A program made the translations under genes and the position numbers. Below are positions 44,981 to 53,595 of a stretch of DNA of 64,000 bases, piece after piece. The notes below the pieces were generated by a model that was not told the DNA's origin, ran no database searches, and worked only from the letters and a program-made list of their open reading frames with translations. How positions within the stretch are numbered: position 1 is the first letter of the stretch; each line of letters starts with the position of its first letter. This DNA is from Bacillota bacterium (lineage in GTDB: Bacteria > Bacillota > Clostridia > Lachnospirales > Bianqueaceae): contig JAFRZE010000035.1 of assembly GCA_017442735.1 (NCBI GenBank), positions 50,871-114,870 on the forward strand. The letters are read 5' to 3'.

Positions 44981-45312
44981 TGTTTGGGGTGTTTCCTATT
45001 CACTGTCCATTCTCGCCCCAACCCGTTGGGGAAGATACACCTTTTTCGAGGCACGCCGCCCAAGGTTTTTGGACGGTAAATCAATTTGACGAGCTATCTT
45101 TTCCAATCCCTGGGCGAGAAGAGTCAACATGCGTTAATTTCGCCCAGAAATACTCCTAAGCGGGAGCTCCGTTTGGGCGAGAAAATTGTTTACCGACTAT
45201 CCTTTCCAATCCCTGGATAAGATAGCTCGTTCTGTGGATAAACACCCCAGAAATCATAGGAATTCTTGGGTGGCGGAACGCTCAAAAATGGTAAACGCCC
45301 CAAAAGGCTCAC
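44981..45312 (-). repeat. Dispersed inverted-duplication element, copy D
   Basis: Most divergent copy, same orientation as A. It has GACGAGCTATCTT (45088-45100) and AAGATAGCTCGTT (45219-45231), two CCAATCCCTGG loops, TTCGCCCA paired with TGGGCGA around a CTCC/GGAG mini-hairpin, and CACCCCAGAA paired with TTCTTGGGTG. The right end CGCCCCAAAAGGCTC is conserved; the left 30 bp before 45013 is not, so the left edge is uncertain. Unlike the other copies it lies between two genes in the same direction. Confidence 0.85.
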
Positions 45313-45373
45313 AAACAGGTGCCACGACCCATCTTGTAAGCATGAAGTCTTAGACTCTTAATGTAGAAAGATC

Positions 45374-45454
45374 CGCCCCGTCCTGTAAGTGTCGGGGATG
45401 CGAGTTTTGGCGCAGCCAACTGCCGAGCAGACTCGGCGCTTCCAGGACGGGGCG
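45374..45454. other. Multi-hairpin structured element, unknown type
   Basis: CGCCCCGTCCTG (45374-45385) pairs perfectly with CAGGACGGGGCG (45443-45454). Inside are TTGGC-GCA-GCCAA (45407-45419) and GCCGAG-CAGA-CTCGGC (45422-45437), giving a closed two- or three-way junction. It lies 11 bp after the DUF1846 stop and about 60 bp right of repeat copy D. It is not followed by a clear T-run, so it is not a simple terminator. A structured RNA or a repeat family are the options. Confidence 0.65.
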
Positions 45455-45465
45455 CTATTATCTGA

Positions 45466-46950
45466 TTATTTATGATAGAACTTCTGACTCTCATATGTCG
45501 GTTCACAGGTGATGTTGACGCCCAGTTTCTTAAAGACATCTTCATCGATCTGCGAAAGAATGACGCTGGAATGCGCCTCTAAACCGCGAAGCTTCGGCAG
45601 CTGTTCCAGAGCGATCTTGGCACAGGAATCCGTCACAGACGCGATCGCCAGCGCGATCAGGATCTCGTTCAGGTGCAGCAGCGAAGTCTTCTCCGCGCCC
45701 AGCTGTTCGACCTTCATGTTGATGATGGGCTCGATGACGGCCGGAGCAAGAAGGTCGATCCGGTCGTTGATCCCGCCAAGGTATTTCAGCGCGTTGATCA
45801 GCAGCGCGGATGAAGCGCCGAGCAGCGGTGACGTCTTGCCGGTCAGGACAGTTCCGTCTTCCATCTGCATGGCGGCGGCAGGTCCTCCCGTCATCTCCGC
45901 TTTCATCATCGCGGCAGTTACCGGCGGCCGGTCTGCTACAGTGATCCCGGCTTTTTTCATCAGCAGCTCGATCTTGAAGATCGGCTCATCACCTTCGATC
46001 CCCTTGCGCTTCTCGCAAAGATACCGGTAGTAACGGCGAAGGATCTCCTGTTTGGAGGCTTCGCAGCAGGCTTCGTCGTCGGAGATGCAGAAACCGACCA
46101 TGTTGACGCCCATATCTGTCGGAGACTTGTAGGGCGACTCGCCGGAGATCCCCTCGAACAGCGCGTTCAGGACAGGGAAAACTTCCACATCGCGGTTGTA
46201 GTTGATAGCGGTCTTGCCATAGGCTTCCAGGTGGAACGGATCGATCATATTGACATCCGCGAGGTCGGCCGTTGCCGCCTCATAGGCCAGATTCACCGGG
46301 TGATTCAGCGGAAGATTCCAGACCGGAAAAGTTTCGAACTTGGCATAGCCGGCCTTGATGCCCCGCTTATTCTCATGATAGAGCTGGGAAAGGCAGGTCG
46401 CCATCTTGCCGCTGCCAGGTCCCGGCGCTGTCACGACTACCAGCGGATGGGTGGTTTCCACGTAGTCATTCTTTCCGAAACCTTCATCACTGGCGATCAA
46501 ATTGACGTTGGAAGGATAACCTTCGATCGGATAATGCCGATAAACCTTCAGTCCGAGCGTGCGAAGCTTTTTCTCGTAAGCGATGGCGCTCGGCTGCCCC
46601 GCGAATTTCGTCAGGACGACGGAGCCGACCGTCAGGCCGTTTTCGGTAAACGCGTCGATCAGACGCAGCACATCCAGATCATAGGTAATCCCGAGATCGC
46701 CGCGTACTTTGTTCTTGGCGATATCCCCGGCGCTGACCACGATCACGATCTCCGCCTGATCCTTCAGCTCTTTCAGCATCGTGATCTTGGAATCCGGCTC
46801 AAATCCCGGAAGTACGCGGGACGCGTGATAATCGTCGAAAAGCTTGCCGCCAAATTCCAGATACAGCTTGCCGCCGAAGTGAGAGATCCGCTCGCGGATA
46901 TGCTCCGACTGGATCTTCTGGTATTTATCATTATCAAATCCGATTCGCAT
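45466..46950 (-). CDS. DUF1846 domain-containing protein
   Basis: 494 residues, full family length, starting MRIGFDNDKYQKIQSEHI. A P-loop-like GPGSGKMAT (177-185) follows VVVTAP, and a long helical C-terminal half begins near IFKIELLMKKAGI. Other family segments are KLYLEFGGKLFDDYHASRVLPGF and KTAINYNRDVEVFPVL. Structures exist for the family but no firm enzyme activity is established; the P-loop suggests nucleotide binding. Transcribed alone from a promoter that is divergent to the GGT-family gene. Confidence 0.93.
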   Translation of the reverse strand: MRIGFDNDKYQKIQSEHIRERISHFGGKLYLEFGGKLFDDYHASRVLPGFEPDSKITMLKELKDQAEIVIVVSAGDIAKNKVRGDLGITYDLDVLRLIDAFTENGLTVGSVVLTKFAGQPSAIAYEKKLRTLGLKVYRHYPIEGYPSNVNLIASDEGFGKNDYVETTHPLVVVTAPGPGSGKMATCLSQLYHENKRGIKAGYAKFETFPVWNLPLNHPVNLAYEAATADLADVNMIDPFHLEAYGKTAINYNRDVEVFPVLNALFEGISGESPYKSPTDMGVNMVGFCISDDEACCEASKQEILRRYYRYLCEKRKGIEGDEPIFKIELLMKKAGITVADRPPVTAAMMKAEMTGGPAAAMQMEDGTVLTGKTSPLLGASSALLINALKYLGGINDRIDLLAPAVIEPIINMKVEQLGAEKTSLLHLNEILIALAIASVTDSCAKIALEQLPKLRGLEAHSSVILSQIDEDVFKKLGVNITCEPTYESQKFYHK

Positions 46951-46979
46951 ACAGCACCTCGAAAAATAAAATCCTGCTC

Positions 46980-47008
46980 ATTTTATCACAAAATGATGCC
47001 AATCTCAA
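46980..47008 (-). promoter_or_regulatory. Promoter of the DUF1846 gene
   Basis: Minus-strand TTGAGA (plus 47003-47008), 17-bp spacer, TAAAAT (plus 46980-46985), about 30 bp before the ATG. Confidence 0.8.
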
Positions 47009-47016
47009 TCCTTAAA

Positions 47017-47045
47017 TTGCCAGAGTTGGTTTTTCATGCTACACT
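47017..47045 (+). promoter_or_regulatory. Promoter of the GGT-family gene
   Basis: TTGCCA (47017-47022), 17-bp spacer, TACACT (47040-47045), back to back with the DUF1846 promoter. Confidence 0.78.
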
Positions 47046-47076
47046 ATTGCATATTTGTATAAATCGAGGTTTATCT

Positions 47077-48705
47077 ATGGACATTCCTTTTGATCCTCTT
47101 CGTCAGCAGTACGTCTCCCAGCGTTTCCCCATCTATGCCAGAGGCGGGATGGTCGCAAGTTCCAGCCCTCTCTCTTCCGCGGCAGGCATTGAGATCCTGA
47201 AAAAAGGCGGCAACGCCATGGATGCTGCGGTGGCTACGGCCACCGCGCTGACAGTCGTCGATCCCACCGTCAATGGGATCGGTTCCGATGCTTTCGCACT
47301 GATCTGGAATGAGAAAGATCAAAAACTCTACGGACTCAATGCCAGTGGCCGGGCCCCTATGCTCATCTCCTGCGAAGCCATCCTGGATAAAGGTCTCGAT
47401 AAAAACGGCAGGATGCCCGTCTACGGTTGGACGCCAGTCACGGTCCCAGGTGCGCCTTCCGCCTGGGCAGCCATCCATGAGCGATTCGGAACTCTTCCTC
47501 TTTCAGAGGTAATGGAGCCCGCGATCCGATACGGCCGATATGGTTTCCCCTGCAGCCCGAACCTCTCTCAGTCCTGGAAAGGTGCCTTCAAACGGTACAA
47601 ACAGATCCTGACTGATCCCTGTTATCAGGGCTGGTTTGATACTTTCACACCTCTTGGCCGCGGTTACGAGCCAGGAGAGATCATCTACCTGAAAGATCAT
47701 GCCGATACGCTGGAGGAGATCGCGAAGACGAACGCAACCTCTTTCTACACCGGTGAACTGGCCAGAAAGATCGACAGCGAAAGCCGTAAATACGGCGGCT
47801 TCCTTCGTTATGAAGATCTGGCCGCTCATGAACCCGTGTGGGTCGAACCCATGCATGTCAACTACCGCGGATATGATGTCTGTGAGATTCCACCCAACGG
47901 ACAGGGTGTGATAGCGCTGATCGCGCTCAATATTCTGAAAGAATTCACCTTCACTTCAAAAGACGATCCGGATCAGGTCCACCGTCAGATCGAAGCCATG
48001 AAAATGGCCTTCGCCGATGGACTCAAATACATTACCGATCCTGCCTGCATGAACATCGACATGCGAAAATTCCTGGACCCTGCTTACGGAAAAGAGCGTG
48101 CTCAGGCCATTACCGATGAGGCACAGATCTATACGGATCAGGAACCGGCGAAAAGCGGTACCGTCTATTTCTGCTGTGCTGACAGCAAAGGAAACATGGT
48201 ATCTTTCATCCAGTCCAACTATATGGGTTTCGGATCCGGGATCGTCGTGGAAGGGACCGGCATCTCCCTGCAGAATCGCGGAGCGGACTTTACCCTGGAT
48301 TCGTCGGACGCGAACGTGATCTCGCCTGGCAAAAAGACCTATCACACGATTATTCCCGGCTTTCTGATGAAGGATGGTAAGGCCGTAGGTCCCTTCGGTG
48401 TCATGGGTGGATACATGCAGCCCCAGGGACATGTACAGGTCGTGATGAATCTCATCGATTTCCATCTGGATCCGCAACAGGCGCTGGATGCCCCCAGGTG
48501 GCAGTGGATGCGCGACGGCAGTATTACGGTCGAAACCAGGTTTGATACCGAACTTGCACACGCGCTGCAAAGGCGCGGCCATCAGGTCCGTGTGGATCTT
48601 TTCACGCCCAGCTTCGGTCGCGGTCAGATGATCCTGCGGCTGGAAAACGGAACATTGGTAGGCGGTACCGAATCAAGAACCGACAGTCACATCGCCTGTT
48701 ACTGA
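47077..48705 (+). CDS. Gamma-glutamyltransferase family protein
   Basis: 542 residues from the ATG after CGAGGTTTATCT. The protein would self-cleave before Thr362 in KSGTVYFCC, the N-terminal nucleophile of the small subunit. Arg91 in NASGRAP, GGNAMDAAVATA (44-55) and the late GGYMQPQGHVQV segment match the family. No signal peptide is visible, so it is cytosolic, unlike secreted glutathione-degrading GGTs. That fits family members such as oxamate amidohydrolase (HpxW) as well as GGT. The real substrate is uncertain. A longer in-frame extension to 46231 overlaps DUF1846 and both promoters and is rejected. Confidence 0.88.
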   Translation: MDIPFDPLRQQYVSQRFPIYARGGMVASSSPLSSAAGIEILKKGGNAMDAAVATATALTVVDPTVNGIGSDAFALIWNEKDQKLYGLNASGRAPMLISCEAILDKGLDKNGRMPVYGWTPVTVPGAPSAWAAIHERFGTLPLSEVMEPAIRYGRYGFPCSPNLSQSWKGAFKRYKQILTDPCYQGWFDTFTPLGRGYEPGEIIYLKDHADTLEEIAKTNATSFYTGELARKIDSESRKYGGFLRYEDLAAHEPVWVEPMHVNYRGYDVCEIPPNGQGVIALIALNILKEFTFTSKDDPDQVHRQIEAMKMAFADGLKYITDPACMNIDMRKFLDPAYGKERAQAITDEAQIYTDQEPAKSGTVYFCCADSKGNMVSFIQSNYMGFGSGIVVEGTGISLQNRGADFTLDSSDANVISPGKKTYHTIIPGFLMKDGKAVGPFGVMGGYMQPQGHVQVVMNLIDFHLDPQQALDAPRWQWMRDGSITVETRFDTELAHALQRRGHQVRVDLFTPSFGRGQMILRLENGTLVGGTESRTDSHIACY

Positions 48706-48739
48706 TTCTGCAAGACCCATATTGGATAGACAAGTGGAA

Positions 48740-48768
48740 TTGCATTTGCTTCAGTGATGTGCTATGAT
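48740..48768 (+). promoter_or_regulatory. Promoter of the aquaporin gene
   Basis: TTGCAT (48740-48745), 17-bp spacer, TATGAT (48763-48768), about 44 bp before the ATG. Confidence 0.8.
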
Positions 48769-48811
48769 AAAGCTACAAAATCCCAAAAACATTCAAAGGA
48801 GGAAGGATCCT

Positions 48812-49501
48812 ATGAAAAAGTATTTTTCTGAGCTGATCGGAACCTGTGTCCTGGTATTCATGGGTTGCGGTACGGCCATGCTCGTAGGCTGCGACGCGGC
48901 AGCTGGCGGCGGCTATATTCTGACAGCGCTGGCCTTCGGTCTGTCTGTCGTCGCGATGGCATACTGCGTCGGCAACATTTCAGGTGGTCACTTCAATGCC
49001 GCGGTCACACTGGCTATGCTGATCCGCAAAAAGATCTCTTCGAAAGACGCAGTCATGTACTGGATCTTCCAGGTCATCGGCGCGTTTGTCGCTACGGCGC
49101 TTCTGGCTGCGATCTTCGGTCTGGGCGGCGTCAAAGACATGACTGGCGGGTTCGGCAGCAATGGTCTGGCCGGTGTAAATGGAAACGCGCTCGCCGGACT
49201 CTTGGTGGAGATCATCCTGACCTTCATCTTCCTGATGACGATCCAGGGCGTCACCTCCGAGAAATTCAAACACGGTTCCTTCGGCGGACTGATCATCGGC
49301 CTGACCCTGACCTTCGTGCACATTTTCGGTATCGGCCTGACCGGTACCAGTGTCAACCCGAGCCGCTCCATCGCGCCGGCTATTGTCGCCGCGATCGCGG
49401 GCAACTCCGCACCGCTCGCCAGCCTCTGGGTATTCATCGTAGGTCCTCTGGTCGGCGCTGCGCTGGCCGCACTGGTCTATCCGGCACTCGAAAAAGAATA
49501 A
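48812..49501 (+). CDS. Aquaporin Z-like MIP channel with altered NPA motifs
   Basis: 229 residues, six transmembrane helices, from the ATG after AAAGGAGGAAGG. The first half-helix motif reads N62-A63-A64 instead of NPA and the second N181-P182-S183. The selectivity filter residues Phe42, His169, Thr178 and Arg184 are those of water-selective AqpZ. So the channel probably passes water, not glycerol, although the Pro to Ala change in the first motif is unusual. ISGGHF and GTSV flanks are intact. Single gene with strong terminator. Confidence 0.93.
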   Translation: MKKYFSELIGTCVLVFMGCGTAMLVGCDAAAGGGYILTALAFGLSVVAMAYCVGNISGGHFNAAVTLAMLIRKKISSKDAVMYWIFQVIGAFVATALLAAIFGLGGVKDMTGGFGSNGLAGVNGNALAGLLVEIILTFIFLMTIQGVTSEKFKHGSFGGLIIGLTLTFVHIFGIGLTGTSVNPSRSIAPAIVAAIAGNSAPLASLWVFIVGPLVGAALAALVYPALEKE

Positions 49502-49519
49502 TTTTAAGGCATAAAAATT

Positions 49520-49558
49520 CGGCAGATCCTTTCATTATGATTGGATCTGCCGTTTTTT
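49520..49558 (+). terminator. Terminator after the aquaporin gene
   Basis: CGGCAGATCC (49520-49529) pairs with GGATCTGCCG (49543-49552), followed by TTTTTT. Confidence 0.93.
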
Positions 49559-49566
49559 GTTTTTAT

Positions 49567-50076
49567 TTATCTGTTGAACGCCCCGAAGAAGTTCGCCAGC
49601 GGCTGTACCGTGGCTTCAAGATCCGCGATGGCTTTGTTCAGCGTCTCGAAGTCGATGCCGTTCAGCTTCGCGATGGCCTCCGCCAGGTTCTCGGAGTTCG
49701 TCGCCACAAGGGAATTGATCCCGCCGACCATTTCATTGATGCCTCCCATGGTCTGGTCCAGCCCTTCGACCGTCGGAGCGATCTCGTCTAGCATGGAATT
49801 CACTTTTTCCATCGACTCGCCGGTATCCTCGATCAGGCCATCCAGTTTGCCCACCGAATCCCGGACGTCGCTCAGCAGTTCCTGCGCGTCGTTAAAGAGG
49901 CTGAATGCCTTCGGCACGACTAAGATGACGGCGACAGCCACGACACACGCGATCACCAGGACCGCGATCGAGGAAATGAGCTGACGGCGGGAAGCGGACC
50001 GTTCGGCCTTCGCCATCTCCACCAGCAGTTCATGATCATCCAGATTGATCAGATCTTTTGTGCGAATATTTGCCAT
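49567..50076 (-). CDS. Membrane-anchored coiled-coil protein, unknown function
   Basis: 169 residues. An acidic/basic N-terminal part (about 1-31) is followed by one transmembrane helix (about 34-56, LISSIAVLVIACVVAVAVILVVP). The remaining part is a predicted extracytoplasmic helical region with heptad-like repeats (VRDSVGKLDGLIEDTGESMEKVNSMLDEI, LDQTMGGINEMVGGINSL). No known family is recognised. The topology resembles methyl-accepting or structural spacer proteins but no HAMP or signalling domain is present. Convergent with aquaporin, divergent from the PP2C-LysM gene. Confidence 0.72.
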   Translation of the reverse strand: MANIRTKDLINLDDHELLVEMAKAERSASRRQLISSIAVLVIACVVAVAVILVVPKAFSLFNDAQELLSDVRDSVGKLDGLIEDTGESMEKVNSMLDEIAPTVEGLDQTMGGINEMVGGINSLVATNSENLAEAIAKLNGIDFETLNKAIADLEATVQPLANFFGAFNR

Positions 50077-50174
50077 AATTCAATCTCCTTTTGATTTCCG
50101 TTCAGACTATATGAAGTAGAATATCAGAAAATAAAAAAACTTGCAATTATTTCCAGAATTTTCTATCTGGGACA

Positions 50175-50203
50175 TTGCGCTTGACATTTTTTTCGATTAT
50201 AAT
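50175..50203 (+). promoter_or_regulatory. Promoter of the PP2C-LysM gene
   Basis: TTGCGC (50175-50180), 17-bp spacer, TATAAT (50198-50203). The leader of about 80 nt contains a GCGCAT/ATGCGC hairpin (50225-50230 with 50250-50255). Confidence 0.7.
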
Positions 50204-50290
50204 AAAAAGACAATCGGCATATCAGCGCATGATTTTCCAGAGATAAGTTATGCGCGAACCAAATATAGAAAAAACAGGTGGGGGTTAAGG

Positions 50291-51994
50291 ATGAACGAGG
50301 TATTGAAAATCTCTGCATACGGACTGTCGACAACGGGGAAGGAACTGAATCTCGACAATATGTATATCAACGGCCGGTACGTTACGATCGGCTCTGATAC
50401 ACAATCGACGATCAGCAAAGTCACGTCCGAAAACTTACAGATCTACGGTGTTGCTGATTCGGAAATCAGCAGCGAAGACCGGCAGTTAGGCGTGCAGAGC
50501 GGCTACACTGTCATGGATATGCTGCAGCGGATCCAGCGCGCGCTTGGCGACATGGGCAAGATAGAAAAAGGTCTCATCTGGGACTCCATGATCCAGGCCA
50601 GCCGTGCCATCCGGGGAAAGAGACAAGAGGTCGGGATGAACCACCTCGGTACTTCCTTCGCGGCACTGTTCCTTCACGGGAACCGCGGTCTCGCCGTTCA
50701 CTTGGGCGATTCCCGCATCTACGTTATCCGCGGCGGAAGAATGCTTCAGATCACGGATGATCACCTGCAGTCCTCCGATATGTTCCGTCTCGGGATCCTC
50801 TCTCAGGCCCAGTCGGAAATCCACAAAAAAGATTCACAGCTGACCGCCTACATGGGCATGGATGATATCTATGATGCCCGTGACAGCGCGTTTTCCAAAT
50901 ATTTCATCTTCTATCCCGGCGACACCTTCATCATCTGTTCGGACGGCATCTCCGATGTCGTTATGAACGACGAGATGGAGCGCATCGTACGGCTTCTTAA
51001 GAGTGCGCCTGTTGACCAGCTCGCGAGCATGCTGCTCAAAGCCGCCGCCGAGAAGAGCACTGACGACATGACTCTGGTCGTTCTTCATGTAGACGAAGCG
51101 CCCGGCCAGAATCAGCAGGCAGCGCCTCGCACCGCTACCGGCGCCGTTCCGAGAAACGAAGCCGCTGCTCAACCGGCACCCGAGGGCGAAGCTGCCGCAG
51201 TCGCAGCCCCAGCCTTCAATCGTCAGGACTTCCAGGCGGAGCCTCCGGCTCAGCCGCAGCGTCCGCAGCTGCAGAGCGCGAGAGCGCAGCAGCCGCTGGA
51301 TGACGATGAGGAAGAAGATGATGTCGACGGCACCTCCTTCATGGACAAGGTCAAAAACTTCAAGGGCTTCGCGGCCGTGAAGGGTCTGTTCAGCAAGAAA
51401 GGCGCAGACGAAGAAGATGAAGAAGATGAGGACGAGGATGATTACCCGGTCACCCCGGCGCCTACCCGCGCTCCTCAGGCTCCCGGTCAGGAAGAGTACG
51501 AATACGAAGAAGGCGAAGAAGATGAACCGAGCCTTCTGGACGGCCTTCTGTCCAATCCCAAACGTCTGGCGATCTTCGCCGGTATCGCTGTCGCGGCCAT
51601 CGTTCTGCTGGTCGTGATCATCTCCCTGATCAGCAAGGGCGGAGCCAAGGGCAAAGGCAAGGATGCCGAAGCTTCCGCCGCATCCTCTCAGCTGGTCGAA
51701 GTCGAAAGCTCCATCGATATCACATCGCTTCTGAACAACGAATCCTCCCTGGTCAACCTGGAAGAATCCTCCATCAAGCCCAATGATGATGAAGAATCCC
51801 AGAAAGAGATCACCGAAGTCATCGATTACACCATCGAGGAAGGCGACTCCTGGTCTGCGATCATCCAGAAATTCTACGGTGAATTCGACATGGATCTGAT
51901 CTACATGCTGTGTGAATACAACGACATGGCGATCGACGATATGATCTGGCCCGGCATGATCATCAAGATCCCGCCGGAATCCGATCTCCGCTAA
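50291..51994 (+). CDS. Divergent PP2C-type phosphatase with acidic linkers, one TM helix and external LysM
   Basis: 567 residues. The PP2C-like domain (1-268) has LDN (Asp22), VADSE (Asp56), LGTSFAALFLHG, HLGDSRIYVIRGG, CSDGISDVV (Asp218) and DDMT (258-261). The metal aspartates are kept, but the usual DGMGG after motif 2 is missing. Ala/Pro/Gln-rich and Asp/Glu-rich linkers (about 268-415) lead to one TM helix (about 424-447). An external Ser-rich spacer follows, then a C-terminal LysM-like domain (about 511-563, YTIEEGDSWSAII...PGMIIKIP). The layout would link peptidoglycan binding outside to Ser/Thr dephosphorylation inside. Confidence 0.82.
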   Translation: MNEVLKISAYGLSTTGKELNLDNMYINGRYVTIGSDTQSTISKVTSENLQIYGVADSEISSEDRQLGVQSGYTVMDMLQRIQRALGDMGKIEKGLIWDSMIQASRAIRGKRQEVGMNHLGTSFAALFLHGNRGLAVHLGDSRIYVIRGGRMLQITDDHLQSSDMFRLGILSQAQSEIHKKDSQLTAYMGMDDIYDARDSAFSKYFIFYPGDTFIICSDGISDVVMNDEMERIVRLLKSAPVDQLASMLLKAAAEKSTDDMTLVVLHVDEAPGQNQQAAPRTATGAVPRNEAAAQPAPEGEAAAVAAPAFNRQDFQAEPPAQPQRPQLQSARAQQPLDDDEEEDDVDGTSFMDKVKNFKGFAAVKGLFSKKGADEEDEEDEDEDDYPVTPAPTRAPQAPGQEEYEYEEGEEDEPSLLDGLLSNPKRLAIFAGIAVAAIVLLVVIISLISKGGAKGKGKDAEASAASSQLVEVESSIDITSLLNNESSLVNLEESSIKPNDDEESQKEITEVIDYTIEEGDSWSAIIQKFYGEFDMDLIYMLCEYNDMAIDDMIWPGMIIKIPPESDLR

Positions 51995-52000
51995 AACCTT

Positions 52001-52027
52001 AAGAAGCCTCCCACGGAGGCTTCTTTC
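52001..52027 (+). terminator. Hairpin terminator after the PP2C-LysM gene
   Basis: AAGAAGCCTCC (52001-52011) pairs with GGAGGCTTCTT (52015-52025), 3-nt loop. The T-run after it is short, so some read-through into the protease gene 12 bp further is likely. Confidence 0.75.
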
Positions 52028-52039
52028 AATTAAACCAAG

Positions 52040-52855
52040 ATGAAGAAATTTCTCATTTGTTTCCTATGTATTCTCGGGACAGTGATCCTTGGCCTGCTGA
52101 TCGGCTTCGCGTCCTACTGGACGGCTTTCTTCGAGCGCGAAAAAGCGCCGGAAGCCTTCCACCTCGCGGATAACGGTCTGACCGGAAGCGCGCAGGAAGA
52201 GCTGCTTCCTCCGATCCAGCTCGATCCGGCCGTTTCGAAAGTCGCCGAGACCGCCCAGGCCTCTGTCATCACCATCGTCGCCGAGACCCTCGAAGGCTTC
52301 GAGCCGGGTCTCAGCCTGGGCTCCGGAGTCATCTTCGAGGAAGACGAAACCTATTTCTATGTCGTGACCAACGCCCACGTCCTGGCCGACGCGACCGCCG
52401 TCTACCTCTACACCACCGAAGGGGATCTCGTGGAAGTCACTGAAGGCAACAAGGATGAAGACAGCGATCTGGCGGTCGTACGTATAGCCAAGTCCTCTCT
52501 GACAGATACGCTCCTCTCCACCCTAAAGCCCGCGCTCATCGGCGATTCCGATACGCTCAGGAGCGGCGATGTCGTGATCGCGGTAGGAAGTCCCGAAGAC
52601 GTCGCCTACCAGAACTCGGTAACCCTGGGCGTCGTCAGCGATCCCGCCCGCGTCGAACGCTTCGGCCGTGCGCCCGACACCTATATCCAGACCGATGCCG
52701 CCATCAACCCCGGCAACTCCGGCGGCGGCCTGTTCACCCTGGACGGGTGCCTGGTGGGCATCATCTCGAATAAATATGTCCTCACCGAGCTGGAGGGGCT
52801 TGGCTTTGCCATCCCCATCAACCGGACGATGGACAAGATCAAGTCCATGTTTTAA
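52040..52855 (+). CDS. Membrane-anchored trypsin-like serine protease (S1C, no PDZ)
   Basis: 271 residues. N-terminal anchor helix (about 4-24) then an extracytoplasmic linker (30-65) and a trypsin-like domain. The catalytic triad is His113 (TNAHVL), Asp143 (DSDLAVVRI) and Ser227 (NPGNSGGGLF). It ends right after the protease fold and has no PDZ domain, unlike DegP or HtrA. Likely a surface quality-control or signal-processing protease. No ribosome-binding site stronger than ATTAAACCAAG is visible. It lies between the PP2C-LysM protein and a response-regulator-like gene, which hints at an envelope-stress group. Confidence 0.9.
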   Translation: MKKFLICFLCILGTVILGLLIGFASYWTAFFEREKAPEAFHLADNGLTGSAQEELLPPIQLDPAVSKVAETAQASVITIVAETLEGFEPGLSLGSGVIFEEDETYFYVVTNAHVLADATAVYLYTTEGDLVEVTEGNKDEDSDLAVVRIAKSSLTDTLLSTLKPALIGDSDTLRSGDVVIAVGSPEDVAYQNSVTLGVVSDPARVERFGRAPDTYIQTDAAINPGNSGGGLFTLDGCLVGIISNKYVLTELEGLGFAIPINRTMDKIKSMF

Positions 52856-52872
52856 TTCAGATAGGAGGAACT

Positions 52873-53595
52873 GTGAGTCTCACGGTCTGGGTGCTGATAT
52901 TCCGGGACCTTCTGAGGCGTCAGATCAGCCGGGCGTTAAAGCCTCTCGGTCCCGGAAAGCTCGTGTTCGTCTTTCTTCGTTCGAAGCAGCAGATCGAGCG
53001 AGAGCTTCACCGGCTCATGATGGATCCGGTCTCCCGGTTCCCGGATCTTCTGATCGCCGAGACCAGTTCCCTCCGGGACGATGGGACGCAGCTCCTTATC
53101 CGTCTTCGCACATACCAAAGTCTCGACTTTCTGCCTGTTCTGGAACGTCCTTCCCTGGAAGCGCTCCTGATGGTCAGATCGTTCGGGGCTTTTGATATCC
53201 TGAGCCAGCCTTTTCCGGACCAGCGGCTCCGGGAGAGCGTCCAGCGGTGGATCCGGGCCAGGGAATTTCTTGGTTCCAGGACCTCCTGGCCGCAGCGCAG
53301 CATCGATACCTATCTTCGTTACCTGTCACCGGAAGAGGCATCTTCCGAGCTGCCAGCGTCCGGGGATCCTTCCCGTCTGAAAAAGCTGCGAGTCCTCCAT
53401 CGGCTTGTCCTGGATCATCCGGAAGGACTGAGCGCCGGACAGGCCGCCAAGATAATGCGTATCTCCTCCACCACCGCCAGAAACTATCTGAAAACCCTGG
53501 AACAACTGGAACTGGTCCGCAGGGAAAACCCTTCCCATGGAAGACGCGGCCGTCCCGTCAATATCTACTTCCCTTCAGAAAGGATCATACCATGA
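52873..53595 (+). CDS. Degenerate response-regulator-like transcription factor (DcuR/CitB-type HTH)
   Basis: 240 residues with a GTG start 4 nt after AGGAGGAAC. The N-terminal half (1-125) resembles a receiver domain, but the acidic pocket is replaced (VLIFRD), and Glu63 (FPDLLIAET) occupies the phosphoacceptor position, so it cannot be phosphorylated normally. The C-terminal part has the winged-helix pattern of DcuR/CitB regulators: GLSAGQAAKIMRISSTTARNYL, then LELVRRENPSHGRRGRPV. No histidine kinase is adjacent. Its stop overlaps rdgB by 4 bp. Targets unknown. Confidence 0.75.
   Translation: MSLTVWVLIFRDLLRRQISRALKPLGPGKLVFVFLRSKQQIERELHRLMMDPVSRFPDLLIAETSSLRDDGTQLLIRLRTYQSLDFLPVLERPSLEALLMVRSFGAFDILSQPFPDQRLRESVQRWIRAREFLGSRTSWPQRSIDTYLRYLSPEEASSELPASGDPSRLKKLRVLHRLVLDHPEGLSAGQAAKIMRISSTTARNYLKTLEQLELVRRENPSHGRRGRPVNIYFPSERIIP

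Noticed and set aside
46231..47076. N-terminal extension of the GGT-family protein
   Set aside because: It would overlap DUF1846 and both promoters; a ribosome-binding site and family start lie at 47077.
50182..50203. TTGACA with TATAAT as promoter pair
   Set aside because: Spacing is only 11 bp. TTGCGC at 50175 gives the proper 17 bp.
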